Below, piece after piece: positions 57,308-64,000 of a stretch of DNA of 64,000 nt; position 1 is the first letter of the stretch, and each line of letters begins with the position of its first letter. The position numbers and the translations under genes are program-made. The DNA is from an uncultured Oscillospiraceae bacterium. Lineage in GTDB: Bacteria > Bacillota > Clostridia > Oscillospirales > Ruminococcaceae. The stretch lies in the NCBI GenBank assembly GCA_910588145.1, contig CAJUPO010000002.1, forward strand, positions 117,724-181,723. Reading direction: 5' to 3'. The notes beneath the pieces are model-generated. The model did not search any database and was not told the origin of the DNA. It worked only from the letters and a program-made list of their open reading frames with translations.

Positions 57308-59908
57308 ATGAATATTGACAGATCAAAAATTTCGCCCATGATGAATCAGTATCTTGATGTTAAGGATATGTATCCGGATACGATTTTATTTTTCAGAGTA
57401 GGCGATTTTTATGAAATGTTTTTTGACGACGCTCTTGTTGTTTCTAAGACGCTGGAGCTTACTTTGACTGGAAAGGACTGCGGTCTTGAGGAACGGGCGC
57501 CTATGTGCGGGATTCCTCATCACAGCAGTGAAATTTATACAAAAAAGCTGATTGACGCCGGATTCAAGGTCGCTATCTGCGAGCAGCTTACTGATCCGTC
57601 AGAGAGCAAGGGAATCGTTCAGAGAGATGTTATAAGAGTTGTTACGCCCGGTACTCTGATTGAAAGCAGTATGCTTAGCGATGATTCGAATAATTATATC
57701 TGCTGCGTTTTTTATGATAAGTTAAGCTGCGGAATATGCTTTGCGGATATTTCTACCGGTGAAGTAAAGCTTTCAGTTTCGGACGGTAAAAATATGGAGC
57801 CGGAGCTTATTGATCTAATGTCAAGATATGAGCCGTCTGAAATAATTTTTAATTCTGAATTTCTTTCACTGAAGTCAACGCTTAACTTCATTAAAACAAA
57901 GCTGGGAGCTGTTGTTACTCTCCGTGACAGCGAGTGCTTTAATCCGGCTGAAAAAAGCACGGCGGTTATCAGGCAGTTTTCTGTTGAATCAATGGATGAA
58001 CTGGGCCTTTCAGGGGATTCTGCTGATGTGTGTGCTGTCTGCGGACTCTTTGACTACATAGGGGATACTCAGAAAATACTTACAGGCAGATTCATGTCTG
58101 TAGAACGACTTAACGCTTCGTCGGTAATGAATCTTGATCTTACTGCAAGAAGAAATCTTGAGCTTACGGAAACTCTCAGGAATAAGGAAAAGAAAGGTTC
58201 GCTTCTCTGGGTTCTGGATTCTACAAGGACATCAATGGGAAAAAGACTGCTTAAAACCTTTATTGAACAGCCGCTGACAAGTCCGGCAAGAATCATAGAC
58301 AGGCTTACGGCAGTAGAGTATCTTGTAAAAAATCCGATAGTACTCATGGAGATAGGCGATATTCTTGATAAGGTTTTTGATCTGGAACGCCTTATGACAA
58401 GAGTAATGTATAAAACCGCAACTCCGAGGGATTTAAAATCACTTTCCGTTACGTCCTTGCAGCTTCCTCTGCTGAAAGAGCAGATGAAAAAACTAAAGGG
58501 CTCAAAGCTCATAGACTCCCTTGAAAACAGTATTTCTGATCTTGAGGATATATTCAATCTTGTTGAAAATGCAATTGTAGATGAACCTCCCGTATCCGTA
58601 AAGGACGGCGGAGTTATTAAGGATGGTTTTAATAAGGAACTTGATGAGCTTCGTCATATCATGAACAGCGGAAAAGATATTATTGCCGAGATTGAGGCAA
58701 GGGAGCGTGAAGTAACCGGTATAAAAGGCTTGAAAATCGGATTCAACCGTGTTTTCGGATATTACCTTGAGGTTACAAGGTCGTACTATGAACTGATTCC
58801 GGAGCATTACATAAGAAAGCAGACTCTTGCAAACTGCGAAAGGTTTATAACGGAAGAACTTAAGAATACTGAAAACAGTATTCTCGGTGCAAAGGATAAG
58901 TCACTTAGACTTGAGGCGGACATTTTTGCCGAGGTAAGAGATTATCTTTCAACAAAACTAAGGAGCGTTCAGAAAACTGCCGCAGCTGTGGCAGAAACGG
59001 ATGTGCTTGCTTCATTTGCGGACGTTGCCATGAAAAACAATTATGTTCGTCCGGAAATTGCAGTGGACGGGGTTATAGATATTCATGACGGACGTCATCC
59101 AGTTGTGGAGCTTATGCTGGAGGATGAAATGTTCGTTCCTAACGATGTCTATATCGATACTAAAAAAAGCCGTATGTCCATAATAACAGGTCCTAATATG
59201 TCGGGTAAATCCACATATATGAGACAGACTGCGCTTATTACGCTTATGGCGCAGATAGGCAGCTTTGTTCCGGCGGCTTATGCAAAAATTTCTATTGTTG
59301 ACAGAATTTTTACAAGAGTGGGCGCTTCAGATGACCTTACTGCCGGACAAAGTACTTTTATGGTGGAAATGAGCGAAGTAGCTGATATTTTAAAATTTGC
59401 TACTCCCAACAGTCTTGTAATACTTGACGAGGTTGGAAGAGGAACCTCTACCTTTGACGGAATAAGCATTGCCCGTTCAGTTGCGGAACATATATGCAAT
59501 TCAAAAGGACTGGGGTGCAAAACCCTTTTTGCTACCCACTATCACGAGCTTATTGAACTTGAAAGCTTTATGGAGGGCGTTAAGAATTACAGTATTGCTG
59601 TTAAAAAGAGCGGCGAAGGAATAAGATTTCTGAGAAAAATCGTCAGGGGCGGAGTGGACGAAAGCTACGGTATTGAGGTGGCTAAGCTTGCCGGACTACC
59701 GAATAAGGTAGTTAAACGTGCAAGAGAACTTCTTGCTGATATGGAAAATGAAAATTATAAAACTGTCTCGAATAACGATGGTCAAATGAGTTTTTCTGCC
59801 CTGAACAGAGATATACTTGCTGAAAGAATCAGAAAAACAAATGTGGCTGAGCTTACTGACAGTGAATGCCGTGAACTTTTAGAGGAGCTTTCATTGTTGG
59901 CAGAATAG
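57308..59908 (+). CDS. mutS: DNA mismatch repair protein MutS
   Basis: An 866-residue mismatch-recognition ATPase. The N-terminal mismatch-binding phrase is GDFYEMF. The middle contains the lever and clamp. The ATPase has Walker A GPNMSGKST (628-636), the signature FMVEMSE, Walker B LVILDEVGRGTST and the His switch ATHYHEL. Length is as in E. coli MutS. mutL follows 25 bases later, so the pair is one unit. Confidence 0.98.
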   Translation: MNIDRSKISPMMNQYLDVKDMYPDTILFFRVGDFYEMFFDDALVVSKTLELTLTGKDCGLEERAPMCGIPHHSSEIYTKKLIDAGFKVAICEQLTDPSESKGIVQRDVIRVVTPGTLIESSMLSDDSNNYICCVFYDKLSCGICFADISTGEVKLSVSDGKNMEPELIDLMSRYEPSEIIFNSEFLSLKSTLNFIKTKLGAVVTLRDSECFNPAEKSTAVIRQFSVESMDELGLSGDSADVCAVCGLFDYIGDTQKILTGRFMSVERLNASSVMNLDLTARRNLELTETLRNKEKKGSLLWVLDSTRTSMGKRLLKTFIEQPLTSPARIIDRLTAVEYLVKNPIVLMEIGDILDKVFDLERLMTRVMYKTATPRDLKSLSVTSLQLPLLKEQMKKLKGSKLIDSLENSISDLEDIFNLVENAIVDEPPVSVKDGGVIKDGFNKELDELRHIMNSGKDIIAEIEAREREVTGIKGLKIGFNRVFGYYLEVTRSYYELIPEHYIRKQTLANCERFITEELKNTENSILGAKDKSLRLEADIFAEVRDYLSTKLRSVQKTAAAVAETDVLASFADVAMKNNYVRPEIAVDGVIDIHDGRHPVVELMLEDEMFVPNDVYIDTKKSRMSIITGPNMSGKSTYMRQTALITLMAQIGSFVPAAYAKISIVDRIFTRVGASDDLTAGQSTFMVEMSEVADILKFATPNSLVILDEVGRGTSTFDGISIARSVAEHICNSKGLGCKTLFATHYHELIELESFMEGVKNYSIAVKKSGEGIRFLRKIVRGGVDESYGIEVAKLAGLPNKVVKRARELLADMENENYKTVSNNDGQMSFSALNRDILAERIRKTNVAELTDSECRELLEELSLLAE

Positions 59909-59933
59909 GATACATGGAGAAACGGAGAGTTGA

Positions 59934-61937
59934 ATGGCTGAGATTAATGTACTGAGCAAGGATATTTCAGAGCTGATCGCCGCAGGAGAAGTTATTGAGC
60001 GTCCGGCGTCTGTAATAAAGGAACTTCTTGAAAATGCCATAGACGCAGGTTCTAAGCATATAACCGTTGAGATAAAAAACGGCGGAACTACATATATGCG
60101 CATTACAGATGACGGCTGCGGCATTGCGCCGAATCAGGTGGCAACGGCGTTTCTGCGTCATGCAACAAGTAAGATAACAACTAAGGACGATCTTGAAAAC
60201 ATTCTGACTCTGGGATTCAGAGGCGAGGCGCTTGCTTCAATTTCCGCAGTTTCAAGGGCAGAAGTGCTGACTAAACGCAGGGGCGACGAATACGGCACTA
60301 ATTATATAATTGAGGGAGGACATGAGGTCTTAAATGAACAGACTGGGTGTCCTGACGGAACTACAATTATTATTAGGGATATTTTCTATAATGTTCCGGT
60401 GCGCAGAAAGTTTATGAAAAGAGATTCCGCTGAAGCAAACGCTGTTATTTCTATAATGCAGAAGATCGTATTATCTCATCCGGAAATTGCATTCAAGCTT
60501 ATTAAGGACAATAAGCTTGAATTTAGCTCAGCCGGTGACGGAGAGCTTTATTCGGCTGTTTATGCCGTTTACGGACGGGATTTTGCTCATGATATGATTC
60601 CGGTTGATTACAAGGAAAATAATATCACTGTTAAAGGATTTACCGTTAAACCCCTATATTCTAAATCCAATAGATCCTTTCAGAATTTTTTTATAAACGG
60701 CAGATATGTTAAATCCGTTACCTGTTGTGTATCTCTTGAGGAAGCATACAAAAATCTGATAATGACAGGAAAGTTTCCGGCGTGTGTGCTTATGCTTGAA
60801 GCGCCGCCGGTTACAGTTGATGTAAATGTGCATCCGGCTAAGGCAGAAGTGCGCTTTTCAGATGAAAAGATTATTTTCAACAGCGTATATTTCGCAGTGA
60901 AAAACGCTTTGATGGAATCGGGTCTTATTTATGAATTTCAGGTTAAGAATGAAAACGCCAAACGGTTAGATTATAAAGAACCTTTTGTACCGGAAAATTT
61001 TCAGCAGGTAAAGCTTGAACCCGAAAAGAAAGTACAGACAGCTGAAGTTACAAAACAGCAGGATAATACAGAGCCGGAAGCTGTAATTACTGATAATCAG
61101 GAAAACAGGAATTACGATGAAAGTTTAACTAAACCGCAAGTAAAAGAAGAAAAAGTACCTGTTGTTCTTTCTTCTTCAAAGGATACATACGGAGCCGGCG
61201 AGCGTATTGTATTTGATACATCTCAGTCTCAAGCATCGGAGATCAAAGAAAAACAGGAAGCTGATGAAACAATAAGCGGTTTCAGTTATATCAGCAGTGC
61301 AAAGCTTAAGCGAACAGAATCCCAAATTGACCAATCGCCGAAGGAACAGGAAGAATCTGACGAGAAAGAAGAAATAAAGGTTCAGGGAGAAATGTTTGGA
61401 AATTATATTGTAGCTCAGTCGGGTGAAAAAATGATCATAATTGATAAGCATGCAGCCCACGAAAGAATTATCTTTGAAAGACTGAAGCGCAGCAATACAA
61501 GCAGCGACAGTCAGCTTCTTATAAACAGCTGCAGTATTCTTCTTTCAGGTACAGAATTTGAAGCTTTAAATTCTAATAATCAGATTCTTGAAAATATGGG
61601 GTTTTCTCTGGACTTTTCCGGAAAGCCGTATGTAAAGCTTAATGCGGTTCCGATTCTGCTTGAAAAACTTAATATGGACGAGGTCATTCCGGAAATCGCT
61701 GAAAATCTTATAATGAATAAAATGAGCCCTCAAACACATATGCTTGACGATATTCTTCATGATCTTGCCTGCAAGGCGGCAGTTAAGGCGAATGATAAAA
61801 ATACGGCAAAGGAACTTCAAAAACTTGCCGAAGATGTGTTCTACGATGAAAATATCAGGCATTGTCCGCATGGAAGACCAATTATGTTCGTGCTGACTAA
61901 AAGAGAGATAGAAAAAAATTTTAAAAGGATTTTGTAA
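59934..61937 (+). CDS. mutL: DNA mismatch repair endonuclease MutL
   Basis: A 667-residue GHKL ATPase with C-terminal nuclease. ATP-binding motifs are LLENAIDAG (E33), DDGCGI and TLGFRGEAL; the transducer domain runs to about 330. A long polar, Glu/Lys/Gln-rich linker (about 345-485) joins the nuclease part, in which DKHAAHERIIFE stands for the usual DQHAxxER metal motif, with CKAAVKAND and CPHGRP near the end. These make it a nicking MutL, as expected where MutH is missing. It starts with GGAGA upstream. Confidence 0.97.
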   Translation: MAEINVLSKDISELIAAGEVIERPASVIKELLENAIDAGSKHITVEIKNGGTTYMRITDDGCGIAPNQVATAFLRHATSKITTKDDLENILTLGFRGEALASISAVSRAEVLTKRRGDEYGTNYIIEGGHEVLNEQTGCPDGTTIIIRDIFYNVPVRRKFMKRDSAEANAVISIMQKIVLSHPEIAFKLIKDNKLEFSSAGDGELYSAVYAVYGRDFAHDMIPVDYKENNITVKGFTVKPLYSKSNRSFQNFFINGRYVKSVTCCVSLEEAYKNLIMTGKFPACVLMLEAPPVTVDVNVHPAKAEVRFSDEKIIFNSVYFAVKNALMESGLIYEFQVKNENAKRLDYKEPFVPENFQQVKLEPEKKVQTAEVTKQQDNTEPEAVITDNQENRNYDESLTKPQVKEEKVPVVLSSSKDTYGAGERIVFDTSQSQASEIKEKQEADETISGFSYISSAKLKRTESQIDQSPKEQEESDEKEEIKVQGEMFGNYIVAQSGEKMIIIDKHAAHERIIFERLKRSNTSSDSQLLINSCSILLSGTEFEALNSNNQILENMGFSLDFSGKPYVKLNAVPILLEKLNMDEVIPEIAENLIMNKMSPQTHMLDDILHDLACKAAVKANDKNTAKELQKLAEDVFYDENIRHCPHGRPIMFVLTKREIEKNFKRIL

Positions 61938-61940
61938 CCG

Positions 61941-62882
61941 ATGGATAAAATAAATGTTATTGCAGTTGTCGGTCCTACTGCGTCGGGAAAAACCGCCTTG
62001 GGTATTGAGCTTGCTAAAATATATAACGGAGAAGTGATCTCTGCTGACTCCATGCAGGTATATAAGGGAATGGATATAGCTACTGCAAAGCCGGCTGAGG
62101 AAGAAATGGATGGGATACCGCATCACTTGCTGGGTTTTTTGGATAAGAATCAATCTTTCAGCGTTGCAGATTATACTGCTCTTGCAAAAGAGAAAATCAG
62201 CGATATATCAGGCAGAGGAAAACAGCCGATTATTGTAGGCGGAACAGGACTTTATATTACGTCTTTGCTCGAAAATATTAATTTTCCGGAAATAAAAAGA
62301 GATGATTCTCTGAGAAAATCCCTTGAAACGGAAGCGGCTGAAAAAGGTAATGAGGAACTTTTTAAAAGGCTTGTAAAATGTGATCCGGAAACTGCGTCAG
62401 AGCTTCATCCGAACAATCTCGTCAGAGTTATAAGAGCAATAGAAGTTTATGAGCTGACCGGAAGAAAAATAAGCGAACTAAAAGCAGAAAGCAGGAAATA
62501 CGAAACGCCGTACAAAACGGCTTTTATAGGTCTTAATTTATCAGACAGACAAAAACTCTATGACCGTATAAATATGAGGGTTGATCTTATGATAAAGGCA
62601 GGTCTTGAGAGGGAAGCAAGAGATGTTTATGAATCCGGAGAAATGAAAACAGCCGGAAATGCAATCGGCTATAAGGAGCTTATTCCTTATTTTAAAGGCG
62701 AATGCGGTTTTGAGGAATGTATAGACAAAATCAAGCAGGAAACAAGACGTTATGCAAAGCGTCAGCTTACCTGGTTTAGAAAAAATGCAGAAATTAAATG
62801 GCTTATGTTGGATGAATTTGACAATAAAGAAAAAATTTTGAATTTTTGCAAAAAATATATAGCCAAATTGTTTTCTTTGTGA
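61941..62882 (+). CDS. miaA: tRNA dimethylallyltransferase
   Basis: A 313-residue enzyme adding a dimethylallyl group to A37 of tRNAs reading codons that start with U; MiaB then adds the methylthio group. It has the P-loop GPTASGKTALG, ISADSMQVYKGMDI, the substrate phrase GGTGLYI and the late AIGYKEL and TRRYAKRQLTWFR. It begins three bases after the mutL stop, thus coupled. hfq follows after 80 bases, with its own extended -10 box. Confidence 0.97.
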   Translation: MDKINVIAVVGPTASGKTALGIELAKIYNGEVISADSMQVYKGMDIATAKPAEEEMDGIPHHLLGFLDKNQSFSVADYTALAKEKISDISGRGKQPIIVGGTGLYITSLLENINFPEIKRDDSLRKSLETEAAEKGNEELFKRLVKCDPETASELHPNNLVRVIRAIEVYELTGRKISELKAESRKYETPYKTAFIGLNLSDRQKLYDRINMRVDLMIKAGLEREARDVYESGEMKTAGNAIGYKELIPYFKGECGFEECIDKIKQETRRYAKRQLTWFRKNAEIKWLMLDEFDNKEKILNFCKKYIAKLFSL

Positions 62883-62888
62883 TATAAT
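62880..62888 (+). promoter_or_regulatory. Extended -10 promoter of hfq
   Basis: TG-A-TATAAT (62880-62888) overlaps the end of miaA; no good -35 box at the right distance. An extended -10 element can suffice, so hfq may be expressed apart from the miaB-miaA unit. Confidence 0.55.
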
Positions 62889-62962
62889 ATAAAATAAGTA
62901 TTTTTGTATGCAGTTTTAACCCTGTATGCGAACATTCCATATAAAGAAGGAGTGCAGATATT

Positions 62963-63208
62963 ATGAATAAATCAATTAATCTTCAGGATGTTTTTCTTAA
63001 CCAGGCAAGGAAGGACAGGATCCCTGTTACAATTTATCTGACAAACGGATTTCAGTTTAAGGGAATGGTAAGAGGCTTCGATAATTATATTGTTATACTT
63101 GACTGTGACGGAAAACAGAATCTTGTTTATAAACATGCAATTTCTACCGTTATTCCGGTTAAGTCTATCCCGATTCTTGATACTGCTGAAAAGGCAGAGG
63201 CTGAATAA
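62963..63208 (+). CDS. hfq: RNA chaperone Hfq
   Basis: An 81-residue Sm-like protein forming hexamers that bind U-rich and A-rich RNA. Sm1 is seen in LNQARKDRIPVTIYLTNG with F-QFKG following; Sm2 is VYKHAISTVIP, with the KHAIS form of the Hfq YKHA motif. The C-terminal tail is short (about ten acidic residues), as in Gram-positive Hfq. AAGGAG lies upstream of the ATG. The miaA-hfq order is shared with many bacteria. Confidence 0.97.
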   Translation: MNKSINLQDVFLNQARKDRIPVTIYLTNGFQFKGMVRGFDNYIVILDCDGKQNLVYKHAISTVIPVKSIPILDTAEKAEAE

Positions 63209-63222
63209 ACAGCAAAGTATTC

Positions 63223-64000
63223 ATGAAATCCATAACATCAAAAATAGTGAGTCTTCTTCTTATAGTTTGCATTACAGCCTGTCTGTTTAGTATAGGCTTT
63301 CATATGCTGAATAAGGAGTATGAGACTGAAACAGCAGTTCTTTCTTCGGCAGATGAGCTTATCTCGTTCAAGGGTGTTTATATACGCAGCGAATCGCTGG
63401 TGGAATGCAGCGGAAACGGAGTTGTCAATTATTGCGTGGCAGACGGCGGGAAACTCGGTAAGGGTTCTGTAATCGCACAGGTCTATGCAGATGAATCACA
63501 GATTGACAACAATGCTGAAATACAAAAGCTTGAACATGAACTTGAACTTTTGAAAAAAATACAGAATCCCGGAACGGTGGAGCTTGCTCAGCCGGCTAAT
63601 ATCTCCGGTCTTATCGAAGAACAGTATAAGGATATTATTAATCTCAGAGAAAAAAAAGAAACCGGAAGCATTGCTTCTGCAAGGGACGAGCTGCTTATAC
63701 TAATGAGTACTTATCAGCTTATTACAGACGCTGATATTAACTTATCCAAAAGGATTGGTGAAATAAACACGAGAATTTCCCAGCTTAAGGCTTCAAAGGC
63801 AATTCCGCATGATACGGTGGTTTCAGACAGCTCAGCTTATTTTGTAAGCTATGCTGACGGCTATGAGGACAAGTTTTCTGCCTCTAAGCTTTCGAAAATA
63901 ACTGTTGAGGATATAAAGGAAGCAGAGGACAGGACTGCTGTTAATGACAATAAGATAATCGGTAAGCTTATTGACGGATATGAATGGTATATTGCCGGCG
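63223..64000 (+). CDS. HlyD-like membrane-fusion adaptor, 5' part
   Basis: The frame is open from ATG 63223 to the window end (259 codons seen). It starts with a membrane anchor (about residues 7-28, LLLIVCITACLFSIGF). A biotinyl/lipoyl-like half motif follows, VECSGNGVVNYCVADGGKLGKGSVIAQV (about 60-90), as in HlyD-type adaptors, and then a helical coiled-coil hairpin (about 95-185). The rest is cut off. Homologues in this group of Firmicutes lie near cell-division genes and their cargo is not clear. The ribosome site is weak, so translation may depend on coupling with hfq, 14 bases upstream. Confidence 0.75.
   Translation, partial: MKSITSKIVSLLLIVCITACLFSIGFHMLNKEYETETAVLSSADELISFKGVYIRSESLVECSGNGVVNYCVADGGKLGKGSVIAQVYADESQIDNNAEIQKLEHELELLKKIQNPGTVELAQPANISGLIEEQYKDIINLREKKETGSIASARDELLILMSTYQLITDADINLSKRIGEINTRISQLKASKAIPHDTVVSDSSAYFVSYADGYEDKFSASKLSKITVEDIKEAEDRTAVNDNKIIGKLIDGYEWYIAG

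Noticed and set aside
1..64000. CRISPR arrays, tRNA/rRNA genes, prophage or transposase genes
   Set aside because: None could be supported: tandem repeats here are coding, and no integrase, transposase or clover-leaf pattern was noticed by reading.

Overview
The window reads as chromosomal DNA of a low-to-moderate GC, anaerobic, cellulosome-forming Gram-positive bacterium of the Ruminococcus / Oscillospiraceae type. The main reasons are: a cohesin-bearing scaffoldin with a C-terminal X-module and dockerin; a ScaE-like cell-wall anchor just downstream; a dockerin-tagged subtilase; DapL-type diaminopimelate synthesis; a group B-like [FeFe] hydrogenase; PduL as phosphotransacylase; and gene orders shared with Bacillus and Clostridia (mazG-rqcP, miaB-ricA-mutS-mutL-miaA-hfq). 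No rRNA, tRNA, CRISPR array, integrase or transposase was seen. Assignments rest on motif recognition by eye; no database search was run.

Layout. 1-2.5 kb: 3' end of a scaffoldin, then a sortase-anchored cohesin protein. 2.6-14 kb: galE, a TtcA-like tRNA thiolase, a GH95/GH26 glycosidase pair, a SpoVB-like flippase, an aminotransferase, then mazG-hup-rqcP. 13.8-14.0 kb is a hairpin-rich non-coding element. 14-24.7 kb: LRR protein, GtrA, a CNNM/CorC protein, purA, malQ-glgP, ireB and the hydrogenase. 24.9-31.9 kb: a large membrane-anchored protein of unknown function, a DUF1540 protein, a PdaA-like deacetylase, an Rrf2 regulator, and pdxST with its divergent regulator pdxR. 32-36.7 kb: a CPBP protease, and a TetM-like ribosomal GTPase fused to a Rae1/YacP-type NYN nuclease and coupled to an APH-fold kinase. 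36.8-43.3 kb: a zinc-ribbon repeat protein, tyrA, and a gatC-gatA-gatB operon in which GatB is fused to an archaeal-type aspartyl-tRNA synthetase. 43.6-46.5 kb: dapF-dapL plus two small membrane or orphan genes. 46.6-50.1 kb: the dockerin subtilase. 50.2-64 kb: an ATPase, GNAT, pduL, NAD salvage (pncA-pncB), mtnN, then miaB-ricA-mutS-mutL-miaA-hfq and a HlyD-like adaptor cut by the window end.

The most striking items are two single-chain fusions that act at the tRNA/ribosome level. The first is GatB::AspRS (38652-41525), which would join Asp-tRNA(Asn) synthesis and its amidation in one polypeptide. The second is TetM-like GTPase::Rae1-like endonuclease (33204-35747), which would couple a factor working at the ribosomal A site with a nuclease fold known to cut mRNA there. 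Next in interest are the scaffoldin's non-proline, beta-branched repeat linker, the shared dockerin signature of scaffoldin and protease, and several regulatory palindromes lying on near-perfect promoters (hydrogenase, Rrf2, pdxS/pdxR).
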